Shown: positions 35,025-44,129 of the stretch, piece by piece | Layout of the letters: each line of letters starts with the position of its first letter | Position numbering within the stretch: the first letter of the stretch is position 1 | Source of the DNA: Lactobacillus sp. ESL0701 | GTDB taxonomy: Bacteria; Bacillota; Bacilli; Lactobacillales; Lactobacillaceae | NCBI RefSeq assembly: GCF_029433445.1 | Contig: NZ_JAQTIC010000002.1 | Location: forward strand, 62,001-126,000 | Direction of reading: 5' to 3' | DNA: 64,000 nucleotides | Translations under genes and position numbers: made by a program | Notes under the pieces: generated by a model | Seen by the model: the letters and a program-made list of their open reading frames with translations, nothing else | Databases searched by the model: none | Told to the model about the DNA's origin: nothing

Positions 35025-35054
35025 AAAAACACATTTTATAAAAAATGTGTTTTT
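35025..35054 (-). terminator. Terminator after parC
   Basis: AAAAACACATTTT and AAAATGTGTTTTT form a perfect 13-bp stem with a 4-base loop, 15 bases beyond the parC stop. Confidence 0.85.
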
Positions 35055-35068
35055 AATTTGTAAGCCTT

Positions 35069-37525
35069 TTAATTGTTACTGCTTAAAGGCTGACCCAGCA
35101 GCAAATTGGTAGGCTGACCATCGGTTATTGTATCAATTACAAATGAACCATTTGAATACCGGTCGCCTATTGGATATTCATTAGTTTGCAATGTTACTTT
35201 TCTTTTACTGCTAGTAATAATATTTAAAGTGTGATTTTGACCATAAGATACCAGTGCAGAAATTCTATGTGGTTTTGTCTTTAATTCACGTAAAACAAGC
35301 ACGCCACGCTTAGCCCGCGACACCTTGTTAATTAATTCTGCTTTGAATTGCTTGAAGGCTCCACGCTGCGTAATCAAACCGACTTTAATTAGATCAAGAT
35401 ATTCAGGATCAATTAAAATGTAAGACACGATAAAATCATCATCTTTCAAATTAACAGATTTGACCCCAATGGCCTTGGCGCCAGATGTCGGCACTTCACT
35501 TACATCATAACGAACAGCATAAGCATCACGCGTGAACAAGATAATTTCTGCTTTTGTATCTGGTTGAACCACATCAACGCGAACTACTTGGCTTGCTGCT
35601 GACTTCATCTTCATGGCAGTCATTGCCCTTGAACGATATGTTCTCGTTGGCTGTAAATTAACTAACTCTAACTGCTTAATGTAGCCGTCATTGGTAGCCA
35701 GCAAGAAGTTAATCTTTTCGTCTAATTTATCAAACGCAAAAACTCGAATTACTTGTTCATCACTTGGCAAGCCAATTTCTTGTGACAAGTGCTGCCCAGT
35801 CTCTTTCCATTTAGCCTCAACTAATTCATGAACCGGACGATAAATAACATTACCGCGATTAGTAAACAGGTACAGACTAGCTAATGTTGAGATTGTCTTT
35901 TCAAAAACAACATCATCGCCATCAGGTAAACCATTTTCGGTATCATCACTTGATTGCCATGAGCGTAATGATGAACGCTTTAAATAGCCATCACGACTGA
36001 TTAAAACACGAACCTGTTCATCAGTAACCAATGCTTTTTCATCAATTTGGATTTTGGCAGTAGCAGTAGAAATCTCTGTTCGCCGTGGATTACCAAATTC
36101 ACGTTTAACAGCTGATAATTCGCGAATAATTTCTTTTTCCAAAACTTTCGAATCAGATAACAATTGTTGATACTGATCGACCTTTTGATTTAAGTCTTTC
36201 TGTTCAGCAACTAGTGCGTCAACATCGGTATTAGTCAAACGGTACAATTGCAAGGAAACAATTGCTTCTGCTTGTCTTGATGTAAAGTCAAAGTCAGCAG
36301 TCAAATTCTTCTTGGCATCAGCTTTATTCTTTGAACCACGAATGACCTTAATCACTTGATCCAAGATATCCATTGCATGGATTAATCCTTGAATAATTTC
36401 TAAGCGATTTTGTGCCTTGTTCAAATCAAATTTGGTTCGCTTGATGACAACATCCTTTTCATGGTCAAGATATGAAGCCAAAATATGCTTCAACCCCACC
36501 TGAACTGGCGTCATATTATCAATTGCAACCATGTTAAAGTTATAAGAAACTTGCAGCTCAGTATTCTTGAATAGATAATTCAAAATATTTTGCGCGTCAG
36601 CATCCTTTTTAAGTTCAACAACGATCGATAATCCATGACGGTCAGTTTCATCACGAACTTCTGCAATCCCGTCAATCTCCTTATTAAGGCGGATTTCATC
36701 CATTTTTTTAACCATTAAGGCCTTATTGACAGCAAATGGAATTTCGGTAATTACAATTTCTTGACGATGGCCGCGAATTTCTTGAATTGAAGTCTTAGCC
36801 CGGACTTGAATCCGCCCGCGACCAGTTTTATAAGCTTCACGCAGTCCCTTTTGCCCCATAACAATTGCTCCAGTAGGAAAATCTGGGCCTTGAACGTACT
36901 TCATTAGGTCGTCAAGCGTGGCATCTGGATGCTTCAATAAATATATCGTGGCATCAATCACTTCAGACAGATTGTGCGGCGGAATATCTGTTGCATAACC
37001 TGAAGAAATTCCTGTTGAACCATTAACCAGTAAGTTAGGAAATCTTGCTGGTAAAACTGTCGGTTCGTATTCCGTATCATCAAAATTCAGCACCATATTG
37101 ACGGTTTCTTTGTCAATATCCTGCAGCAGCATGTTGGAAATCTTATTCAGTCGTGATTCCGTATAACGCATAGCCGCGGGACCATCGCCATCCATTGAAC
37201 CGTTGTTACCGTGCATTTCAACTAGTGGCTCGCGCATTTTCCAATCTTGTGATAAGTGAACTAGGGCGCCATAAATCGAACTGTCACCATGCGGGTGAAA
37301 GTTACCCATGATATTTCCTACAGCCTTGGCTGCCTTTTTAAATGGCTTGTCATAAGTGTTATTATCCTGATACATTGCGTAAAGGATTCTTCTTTGCACT
37401 GGCTTTAAGCCATCACGAATATCCGGTAGAGCCCGTTCTTGAATGATATATTTGGAATATCGTCCAAATCGTTCACCCATGACCTGCTCAAGCGGCATTT
37501 CACGAATTCGTTCTTGTATAGCCAT
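35069..37525 (-). CDS. parC: DNA topoisomerase IV subunit A
   Basis: ParC with ParE decatenates daughter chromosomes. The winged-helix/tower part has the active-site Tyr121 (MRYTESRL) and the region HPHGDSSIYGALVHLSQDW. The position matching S. aureus Ser80 is Ser82, but the acidic residue matching Glu84 (S. pneumoniae Asp83) is Gly86. The C-terminal beta-pinwheel (about 490-800) lacks the GyrA box, which supports ParC over GyrA. The gene follows parE by 15 bases and ends at a terminator. Confidence 0.95.
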   Translation of the reverse strand: MAIQERIREMPLEQVMGERFGRYSKYIIQERALPDIRDGLKPVQRRILYAMYQDNNTYDKPFKKAAKAVGNIMGNFHPHGDSSIYGALVHLSQDWKMREPLVEMHGNNGSMDGDGPAAMRYTESRLNKISNMLLQDIDKETVNMVLNFDDTEYEPTVLPARFPNLLVNGSTGISSGYATDIPPHNLSEVIDATIYLLKHPDATLDDLMKYVQGPDFPTGAIVMGQKGLREAYKTGRGRIQVRAKTSIQEIRGHRQEIVITEIPFAVNKALMVKKMDEIRLNKEIDGIAEVRDETDRHGLSIVVELKKDADAQNILNYLFKNTELQVSYNFNMVAIDNMTPVQVGLKHILASYLDHEKDVVIKRTKFDLNKAQNRLEIIQGLIHAMDILDQVIKVIRGSKNKADAKKNLTADFDFTSRQAEAIVSLQLYRLTNTDVDALVAEQKDLNQKVDQYQQLLSDSKVLEKEIIRELSAVKREFGNPRRTEISTATAKIQIDEKALVTDEQVRVLISRDGYLKRSSLRSWQSSDDTENGLPDGDDVVFEKTISTLASLYLFTNRGNVIYRPVHELVEAKWKETGQHLSQEIGLPSDEQVIRVFAFDKLDEKINFLLATNDGYIKQLELVNLQPTRTYRSRAMTAMKMKSAASQVVRVDVVQPDTKAEIILFTRDAYAVRYDVSEVPTSGAKAIGVKSVNLKDDDFIVSYILIDPEYLDLIKVGLITQRGAFKQFKAELINKVSRAKRGVLVLRELKTKPHRISALVSYGQNHTLNIITSSKRKVTLQTNEYPIGDRYSNGSFVIDTITDGQPTNLLLGQPLSSNN

Positions 37526-37540
37526 TAATTAAAAACCTCT

Positions 37541-39499
37541 TTACTCATTTTCTTCTTCTAAGATTGACGCGTTCTCGCCCATTCTGAATTTAACGTTCTG
37601 TTCAATCCATTTCCGTCTAGCAGCAACCTTATCACCCATTAATGTTGTAACGCGGCGCTCAGCAAGGGCAGCATCATCTATCTTCACCCGAATTAGCATT
37701 CTGGATTCTGGATTCATGGTTGTCTGCCATAACTGTTCGGCATTCATTTCACCCAAACCCTTAAATCTTTGCAGCATATAGCCCCGACCCATATTCTTTT
37801 CGTCAGTTGCTAATTCCTCATCGGTCCAAGAATACTTAACTTGTGCCTTCTTGCCGCGACCCTTTTGCAGACGGTAAAGCGGCGGCAGAGCAATATAAAC
37901 CTTGCCTTGTTCAATCATTGGCCGCATGTACCGGTAGAAAAACGTCAGCAGCAAGATTTGAATGTGCGCACCATCATCATCGGCATCCGTCATGATAATT
38001 ACTTTGTCGTAATTGGAATCTTCTGCCTTAAATTCGGCACCAACACCAGCACCAATGGTATAAATCATGGTATTAATTTCTTCATTTTTGAAGATATCTT
38101 GTAATTTAGCCTTTTGGGTGTTTAAAACTTTACCCCGCAGCGGCAAAATTGCTTGGAACTTTCGGTCGCGACCTTGCTTAGCAGAACCACCGGCAGAATC
38201 ACCCTCAACTAAGAATAGTTCATTCTTTTTAGGATTACGTGATTGCGCTGGCGTTAACTTCCCAGACAATACTTCTTTCTTGCGGCGTTTTTTACCATTA
38301 CGGCTCTCATTACGTGCCTTTTTGGCTGCTTCACGAGCATCCCTCGCCCGTTGCGCCTTCTTAACCAAGTCCTGGGCTAACTCCCCATTTTCCATTAAGT
38401 AGTAAGACATCTTCTCATAAACGAGTGTATCAACTACTGAACGTGCCTGCGGCGTGCCCAATTTACCCTTAGTCTGACCTTCAAATTCAAGTAGTTCTTC
38501 CGGAATTTTTACTGAAAGAACGGCACTAAGACCTTCACGATAGTCAGACCCATCAATATTTTTATCTTTTTTACCAAGCAGCCCCTGCTTTTTGGCATAG
38601 TCATTAAATGCCCGCGTAAAACCACTTCGAGCACCAACTTCATGAGTACCACCATCAGCGGTGCGAACATTATTAACAAATGAAACTAAGTTTTCTGAAT
38701 AGCTGTCACTATACTGACCACTAAACTCAACTTCCATCCCATCTTGCTTGCCTTCAAAATAAAAAACATCGTTTAAAGTGTCTTTACCTTCATTCAAATA
38801 AGATACAAAGGACTTAATCCCATCATCGTACTTAAAATCATCATGATGTTCCGGCTCACGTTCGTCAGTCAAAACAAACCGAACACCCTTTAACAAGAAT
38901 GCCGACTCACGAATTCGTTCTTGAATCGTTTCATACTTATACTTAACCGTTGAAAAAATAGTTTCATCAGGCTTAAACGTAATTGTTGTTCCAGTTTTTT
39001 CCTTAGTTTTACCCAGTGACTTTAAAGTTCCTACTGGATGACCGCCGTCAGCAAATTCCTCTTCATAAGCTTCACCGTCACGGACAACCCTAACTTTTAG
39101 ATAACTAGATAGAGCATTAACAACAGAAGAACCAACTCCGTGAAGACCACCTGATGTCTTATAATTTTGTTCAGTAAATTTACCACCGGCATGCAAAACG
39201 GTCAGGATAACCTCAATTGTGGGCTTTCCTGACTTGTGCATCCCTGTTGGCATTCCTCGACCAAAATCGCGTACGGTCACGCTATTATCCCGATGAATGG
39301 TTACATCGATTTCTTTACCGTAGCCGGCCATCGCCTCATCAACTGAATTATCGACAATTTCGTAAACTAATTGATTTAGACCATGGATATCAGTTGACCC
39401 GATATACATTCCCGGCCGCTTTCGGACCGCTTCTAAACCGTGAAGAATCTGAATTGACGAGTCATCGTAAGAACTTGTTTTTTTATTTGTTTTAACCAA
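37541..39499 (-). CDS. parE: DNA topoisomerase IV subunit B
   Basis: This GHKL ATPase subunit has NSVDEAMAGYG, GRGMPTG and GLHGVGSSVVNALS in the ATP-binding domain (about residues 45-130), and the TOPRIM motif LVEGDSAGGSAKQGRDR followed by LPLRGKVLN and DADDDGAHI. The long Lys/Arg-rich insert near 400-425 is usual in Gram-positive ParE. Divergent plsY upstream and parC downstream give the classical plsY/parE-parC order, separating it from gyrB. Confidence 0.96.
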   Translation of the reverse strand: MVKTNKKTSSYDDSSIQILHGLEAVRKRPGMYIGSTDIHGLNQLVYEIVDNSVDEAMAGYGKEIDVTIHRDNSVTVRDFGRGMPTGMHKSGKPTIEVILTVLHAGGKFTEQNYKTSGGLHGVGSSVVNALSSYLKVRVVRDGEAYEEEFADGGHPVGTLKSLGKTKEKTGTTITFKPDETIFSTVKYKYETIQERIRESAFLLKGVRFVLTDEREPEHHDDFKYDDGIKSFVSYLNEGKDTLNDVFYFEGKQDGMEVEFSGQYSDSYSENLVSFVNNVRTADGGTHEVGARSGFTRAFNDYAKKQGLLGKKDKNIDGSDYREGLSAVLSVKIPEELLEFEGQTKGKLGTPQARSVVDTLVYEKMSYYLMENGELAQDLVKKAQRARDAREAAKKARNESRNGKKRRKKEVLSGKLTPAQSRNPKKNELFLVEGDSAGGSAKQGRDRKFQAILPLRGKVLNTQKAKLQDIFKNEEINTMIYTIGAGVGAEFKAEDSNYDKVIIMTDADDDGAHIQILLLTFFYRYMRPMIEQGKVYIALPPLYRLQKGRGKKAQVKYSWTDEELATDEKNMGRGYMLQRFKGLGEMNAEQLWQTTMNPESRMLIRVKIDDAALAERRVTTLMGDKVAARRKWIEQNVKFRMGENASILEEENE

Positions 39500-39596
39500 A
39501 TAAATTCCTCCAGTTATTAAATCATTTAAAAATTCACCGCCAACTTGGATAATTTTTGCTAAAATAGCTGTAATACACTAAGAGAGCAGGATTTAA

Positions 39597-40232
39597 ATGA
39601 TAAATTTGAAATTATTACTGGTATTTATTCTAGCATACTTAATAGGATCCTTCCCGACGGGGGTAATTGTCGGCAAACTATTTTTCCATGAAGATATCCG
39701 TAAATACGGTTCAGGAAATATCGGTACTACCAACTCATTCCGAGTGTTCGGACCAGTTGCCGGCAGTTTCGTACTGGTTGTCGATGTCTTAAAGGGGACA
39801 CTTGCAACCTGTCTACCGCGGATCTTTCATTTGCCGTATCCTAAGTATGTTTTACTAATTTGCGGCGGGTTAGCTGTTTTAGGCCATACCTTCTCAATTT
39901 TCCTTAAATTTAAGGGCGGCAAGGCAGTAGCTACTAGCGCTGGTGTCTTCTTAGGCTACAATCTCCAATTCTTTGGTGTTTGTGCGGCAATCTTCTTACC
40001 GCTGGTCTTTATTACATCGTACGTTAGTTTATCAAGCTTAATCGCAATTACAGCAATTTTTATCGCGACGTTTTTCTTTCACGATATTTTCTTAACTATC
40101 ATCGCGGGCGTGATGCTCATTATTCTTTTTACAAGACACCGCGATAACATTAAGCGCCTTGAGCACCACAGCGAGAATATTATTCCGTTTGGTTTGCTTT
40201 ATTGGTATAAAAAACGACACCACAAATTATAA
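39597..40232 (+). CDS. plsY: Acyl-phosphate glycerol-3-phosphate acyltransferase
   Basis: This membrane enzyme makes lysophosphatidic acid from acyl-phosphate and glycerol-3-phosphate. Conserved loops are GSGNIGTTNSFR (about residues 38-49), GHTFSIFLKFKGGKAVATSAG and the C-terminal RHRDNIKRL. It has five to six spans in 211 residues. It is divergent from parE, with a 97-base shared promoter region, and AGAGCAGG provides a weak ribosome binding site. Confidence 0.95.
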   Translation: MINLKLLLVFILAYLIGSFPTGVIVGKLFFHEDIRKYGSGNIGTTNSFRVFGPVAGSFVLVVDVLKGTLATCLPRIFHLPYPKYVLLICGGLAVLGHTFSIFLKFKGGKAVATSAGVFLGYNLQFFGVCAAIFLPLVFITSYVSLSSLIAITAIFIATFFFHDIFLTIIAGVMLIILFTRHRDNIKRLEHHSENIIPFGLLYWYKKRHHKL

Positions 40233-40247
40233 ACTAGAAATAAATAC

Positions 40248-40277
40248 AGCCAGTTAAACCGTAGTTTACTGGCTTTT
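40248..40277 (+). terminator. Terminator after plsY
   Basis: AGCCAGT and ACTGGCT pair, extended inside by imperfect AAAC/GTTT pairing, followed by TTTTAT. Confidence 0.75.
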
Positions 40278-40279
40278 AT

Positions 40280-40308
40280 ATTATAGCTATTCGAACAATT
40301 GTTCGCAA
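40280..40308 (-). promoter_or_regulatory. Minus-strand promoter with a perfect SOS-type operator
   Basis: On the minus strand TTGCGA (40308-40303), a 17-base spacer and TATAAT (40285-40280) form a good promoter. The 14-bp perfect palindrome CGAACAATTGTTCG (40292-40305) lies across the spacer and the -35, as LexA boxes often do. Transcription would run antisense through plsY towards parE. Confidence 0.6.
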
Positions 40309-40323
40309 GTACTAATTATAAGT

Positions 40324-40352
40324 AAAAAGAGACACGTTAGTGTCTCTTTTTA
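40324..40352 (-). terminator. Terminator after the epimerase gene
   Basis: AAAAAGAGACAC and GTGTCTCTTTTT form a perfect 12-bp stem with a GTTA-type loop, directly after the stop of the epimerase gene. Confidence 0.9.
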
Positions 40353-40353
40353 C

Positions 40354-41241
40354 TTAATCCTGATCATGAAAAGCCATCCCAAATCCAGCTGTAAAAGTAG
40401 CTTCCTGAGCCAGATGGTTCATCCCATACTTTTCTTCCAACTTACTATTAGTATCACTTAGATCAGCAATTCCCCACCAAGGTTCGATACAAACATAATC
40501 GGCCGTTTGCGGATATTGTGACCAAACACCGACAAATGGTGCATCCCGCAGCCAAACATTAACATGAAAATCACTTGTTTCGGTTCTAAGCGAAACTTTA
40601 TTATCATGACCCTTCATCTGAAAAATCAAAGCGTCATTCTTAAATAGATGGTCACTTAATGTAATCAAACTGTTAGTTGAAGCTAGTGAACGATTATCCC
40701 AATCTAAGTACGAATCCTTTAATGGAATTTGCACTCTTGCAATCGAAGGTTTAGTACTAAAGTAGTAATCTTCCTTAGTAATTGAGTTAGTTGTCGGGAT
40801 ATTAAATCCCGGATGCCCACCAATACCAAAAATCATTTCGTCAGCGGACTTATTCGTCACACTGAAATTTTCTTCAAGCAAGTTATTTAACAGATTATAA
40901 TTGACCCGCAATTCAAACTTAAACGGATAAATTTTTCTTGTTTCAGGAGTATCTTTAAGTAAAAAGGTAATACTCTCTGCCGTCTGCTGTTCAACACTAA
41001 ACTCCATATCACGTGCAAAACCGTGCTGCGTCATACGATAAGTCTTACCCTGATAGGTATACTCATCATTTTTTAGTCGACCAACGATTGGAAACAGTAC
41101 TGGTGCATGGCGACCCCAGACATTAGGATCTGCCTGCCAGAGGTATTCATAGCCGTCATGCTGACTTTTAACGCTTTGTAATTCAGCACCCTTACTTGAA
41201 ATTACAACTTTTAAAATTGTATTTTTGATAATGTAGTCCAT
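40354..41241 (-). CDS. Aldose 1-epimerase family protein (LacX-like)
   Basis: This galactose-mutarotase-fold protein has FPIVGRLKNDEYTYQGKTYRM, MTQHGFARDMEF with the family His, GGHPGFN with the second His, and the C-terminal CIEPWWGI containing the catalytic-position Glu. LacX-type members act on hexose or hexose-6-phosphate anomers. It follows hslU by 18 bases, where many Bacilli have codY. Three ATGs compete (41253, 41250, 41241); I use 41241, which gives the usual short N-terminus, although AAAGG would also serve the first two. Confidence 0.85.
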   Translation of the reverse strand: MDYIIKNTILKVVISSKGAELQSVKSQHDGYEYLWQADPNVWGRHAPVLFPIVGRLKNDEYTYQGKTYRMTQHGFARDMEFSVEQQTAESITFLLKDTPETRKIYPFKFELRVNYNLLNNLLEENFSVTNKSADEMIFGIGGHPGFNIPTTNSITKEDYYFSTKPSIARVQIPLKDSYLDWDNRSLASTNSLITLSDHLFKNDALIFQMKGHDNKVSLRTETSDFHVNVWLRDAPFVGVWSQYPQTADYVCIEPWWGIADLSDTNSKLEEKYGMNHLAQEATFTAGFGMAFHDQD

Positions 41242-41259
41242 CTCACTCATCATCCTTTG

Positions 41260-42663
41260 TTAAAGAATAAACTTAGTTAAATCTTTATTTGTTATTATAT
41301 CACTAAGTTTTCCATTAACATATGCTTCAGTTACCGTAATTTCACCCATTTCCATGTCTGGGCCTTCATACAGAACGTCTTCAAGCAATTTTTCGAGGAT
41401 TGTTGACAGTCTTCTAGCCCCAATATTATCTGTACCTTGGTTAACATCAAAGGCAATCTGCGCAATCCGTTCAACGGCTTCTTGTGTAAAGATTAATTTA
41501 ATTCCGTCAGCTTTTAATAAGGCAACATATTGCTCTAAGAGTGAATCTTCTGGATCTTTAAGAATTTTAACAAAGTCATCTTTAGATAAAGCATTTAATT
41601 CCACTCTAATTGGAAACCGACCTTGTAATTCGGGAATTAAATCGCTGGGCTTAGTTTCAGCAAATGCTCCCGCGGCAATAAAGAGAATATGATCGGTTGA
41701 GACTGGACCGTACTTTGTCTGCACGGTTGACCCTTCAACAATTGGCAAAATGTCACGTTGGACACCTTCACGGGAAACTTCCCCAGAATTTTTCTTATTA
41801 CCGGAAGTAATTTTATCAATTTCATCAATAAAGATAATCCCGTTATTGGTAGTCCGCTCGATTGCTTTTTGGTAAAGCGTGTCGTAATCAATCAGCTTAT
41901 GTGATTCTTCTTGAATTAAGACTTCACGAGCATCTTTTACAGGTAAAGTTCGCTTAACCTTCTTCTTAGGTACCAAATCGCTCAACATTGAACTCATATC
42001 AACGCCCATTTGCCCCATCATGTCACCCATTGGATTAACTTTTGGTGCTTGCTCAACCTCAATCGTAACTTCGCGATCTTCTAATAAACCTTTACTTAAT
42101 TGTTCAGCGACCGTTAAGCGCTCATTGCGAATTTCATCAGTCACTTCTTCTTGGTCAGTGTCCTTAGATTCATTTTGTCCGCTACCCATTAACATTGACA
42201 TCATATTTTGCATTTCCTGCATCTGATTTTGATGTTTTTCATGCTTAATACCAGGTACTAGTAACCGCACCAAAGTCTTATTGACTTCCTTAGCAGCTTG
42301 AGCACGCACATGGTCAAATTGATCTTTTTCTTCCATCCGCACAGCTTCATTAACTAAGTCACGTACCATTGATTCGACATCGCGGCCGACATAACCAACT
42401 TCGGTAAATTTAGTTGCTTCGACCTTAACAAAAGGCGCATCAACGATTGCGGCCAGCCGGCGTGCAATTTCGGTCTTACCAACACCAGTTGGACCAGCCA
42501 TCAATAAGTTCTTCGGCGTAATATCTTCCTGCATTTTCTTTGGCAGCTGCATGCGGCGATAACGGTTGTAAAGCGCAATCGCAACCGACTTTTTAGCCTC
42601 ATCTTGCCCAATAATGTATTCATTTAGCAAATTAACAATTTGCTTTGGCGTTTTTATTTCCAT
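41260..42663 (-). CDS. hslU: ATP-dependent protease ATPase subunit HslU (ClpY)
   Basis: This AAA+ unfoldase feeds HslV. Walker [18 protein letters not shown] (about residues 51-67), [14 protein letters not shown], Walker [11 protein letters not shown] and sensor motifs around GRFPIRVEL and [15 protein letters not shown] are intact. The intermediate I domain (about 110-245) contains the Met/Gln-rich segment typical of Firmicutes. Length is 467 residues. It follows hslV by 15 bases. Confidence 0.97.
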   Translation of the reverse strand: MEIKTPKQIVNLLNEYIIGQDEAKKSVAIALYNRYRRMQLPKKMQEDITPKNLLMAGPTGVGKTEIARRLAAIVDAPFVKVEATKFTEVGYVGRDVESMVRDLVNEAVRMEEKDQFDHVRAQAAKEVNKTLVRLLVPGIKHEKHQNQMQEMQNMMSMLMGSGQNESKDTDQEEVTDEIRNERLTVAEQLSKGLLEDREVTIEVEQAPKVNPMGDMMGQMGVDMSSMLSDLVPKKKVKRTLPVKDAREVLIQEESHKLIDYDTLYQKAIERTTNNGIIFIDEIDKITSGNKKNSGEVSREGVQRDILPIVEGSTVQTKYGPVSTDHILFIAAGAFAETKPSDLIPELQGRFPIRVELNALSKDDFVKILKDPEDSLLEQYVALLKADGIKLIFTQEAVERIAQIAFDVNQGTDNIGARRLSTILEKLLEDVLYEGPDMEMGEITVTEAYVNGKLSDIITNKDLTKFIL

Positions 42664-42678
42664 GAATTTTTCTCCTAA

Positions 42679-43203
42679 TTAGAGTTCATCCGTAATAATT
42701 TGATTATCAGTAAAAATATCAATTCCCGAAGCAATTTCAACTGCTTCATGAGCAATTTCTTCTGCTGACATCCCCGAAGAATGTCTCGTTAAAGCAATTG
42801 CAGCAGCTTGAGCAAAGTTACCACCAGAACCGATGGCAACGACGTTTTCATCTGGCTCAAGCACTTCACCATTTCCAGAAATCAGCAATAAGTCCTTTTC
42901 ATCAAATGCAATAAGCATTGCTTCTAACTTTTGCAATGTTGGATCCTTACGCCAAGATTGTGCCATCTCAACAGCTGCCCGGCGCAAATCACCGCCAAAA
43001 GCTTCTAGTTTACCTTCTAACATGTCTTGCAGACTAACGGCATCAGCTACACCGCCGGCAAAGCCAATTACAACGCGGTCATGATAGATCCGGCGAATCT
43101 TTTTAGCTGTTGCCTTAGCAATTACCTTTTCGCCCAAGGTAACTTGCCCGTCACCGGCAATTGCTGTTTTACCATTAAATTTTACTGAACAAATTGTTGT
43201 CAT
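42679..43203 (-). CDS. hslV: ATP-dependent protease peptidase subunit HslV (ClpQ)
   Basis: This proteasome-like Thr/Ser protease has the N-terminus MTTICSVKFNGKTAIAGDGQVTLG; removal of Met exposes the catalytic Thr. The GFAGGVADA and the metal-binding end of the protein agree with the family. Length is 174 residues. Its first base is shared with the xerC stop codon, and hslU follows, so xerC-hslV-hslU is one transcription unit. Confidence 0.97.
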   Translation of the reverse strand: MTTICSVKFNGKTAIAGDGQVTLGEKVIAKATAKKIRRIYHDRVVIGFAGGVADAVSLQDMLEGKLEAFGGDLRRAAVEMAQSWRKDPTLQKLEAMLIAFDEKDLLLISGNGEVLEPDENVVAIGSGGNFAQAAAIALTRHSSGMSAEEIAHEAVEIASGIDIFTDNQIITDEL

Positions 43204-44129
43204 TATTTTGCCTCATCTTTCTGATCATTACGAGTAAAAAACTGTTCGTAATTAGCCTGTAAGTGGCTCATTGTAACATGGGTATATATTTGGGTAGTCG
43301 ATAAGTTAGCATGCCCCAATAATTCTTGCACACTGCGCAAATCGGCGCCATTATTAAGCATTGCTGTCGCAAACGAGTGTCGCAATTCATGGGGATGCAC
43401 CTTACCACTAACTCCCGCCTTATTAAATACTTTTTGCATCACATATTCAATTCCCCGTGGCGTAATCGGGTGCCCTTGATTATTTAAAAAGACTGTTTGG
43501 GTATCATCTTGCTGACCAAGAAGCTGCGGTCGTGCATCTGTTAGATACTGCACCAAGGCAGCTTTAGTTTGCTCATCAAAGGCCACATAGCGATCCTTAT
43601 TGCCTTTACCATGAACCAAGATAACTTTTAAATCCAAATCCAGCTGCTGGATCTTTAACGCACTAACTTCGCTCACCCGCATGCCAGTTGTATAGAACAA
43701 TTCAAACATTGCTAAGTTACGCTCTGTTAATGGATCAGTAGCTGTCAAAGTCGCAAAAACCTGCTTCATTTCCGGAGTATAGAAAAATTGCGGCAATTTA
43801 CGGTCTTTTTTGCGCAGCGTAATCGTTTGTGTTGGATTAACCTTGACGACGATCTTACGTCGCACTAAAAAACGATAGTAGGACCGTAAACTGGACATCT
43901 TCCTGGCTTGTGTCGATCGCGCTAAGTTGCGCTCTGCAAGACTTTGTAAAAAAATCTCAACATCGCGTTCGGTAATCTTTTGCCACGCCACAAAACCACC
44001 ATTGGTCTGCCAAAATGTCTTTGCCTCAAGCAAATCAGTTTGGTAAGACTTAATCGTTTTGCTGCTGTAATGCCGCTCATTTTGCAAATAAGAAATAAAG
44101 CTTTGCAATTCTCGATCCTGCGTTGACAT
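43203..44129 (-). CDS. xerC: Tyrosine recombinase XerC
   Basis: The catalytic set is complete: Arg in TTGMRVSEV, Lys in VHGKGNKDR, HELRHSFA, LGHANLSTTQ and Tyr in IYTHV. Length (308) and the position between trmFO and hslV are those of XerC in Bacilli. With XerD (62.6 kb) it should act on the dif site at 31.95 kb. It begins one base after the trmFO stop region, so translation is probably coupled. Confidence 0.95.
   Translation of the reverse strand: MSTQDRELQSFISYLQNERHYSSKTIKSYQTDLLEAKTFWQTNGGFVAWQKITERDVEIFLQSLAERNLARSTQARKMSSLRSYYRFLVRRKIVVKVNPTQTITLRKKDRKLPQFFYTPEMKQVFATLTATDPLTERNLAMFELFYTTGMRVSEVSALKIQQLDLDLKVILVHGKGNKDRYVAFDEQTKAALVQYLTDARPQLLGQQDDTQTVFLNNQGHPITPRGIEYVMQKVFNKAGVSGKVHPHELRHSFATAMLNNGADLRSVQELLGHANLSTTQIYTHVTMSHLQANYEQFFTRNDQKDEAK

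Noticed and set aside
38067-38402. 111-codon plus-strand frame opposite parE
   Set aside because: Shadow of parE; the composition follows the reverse of the parE coding frame and no start signal is seen.
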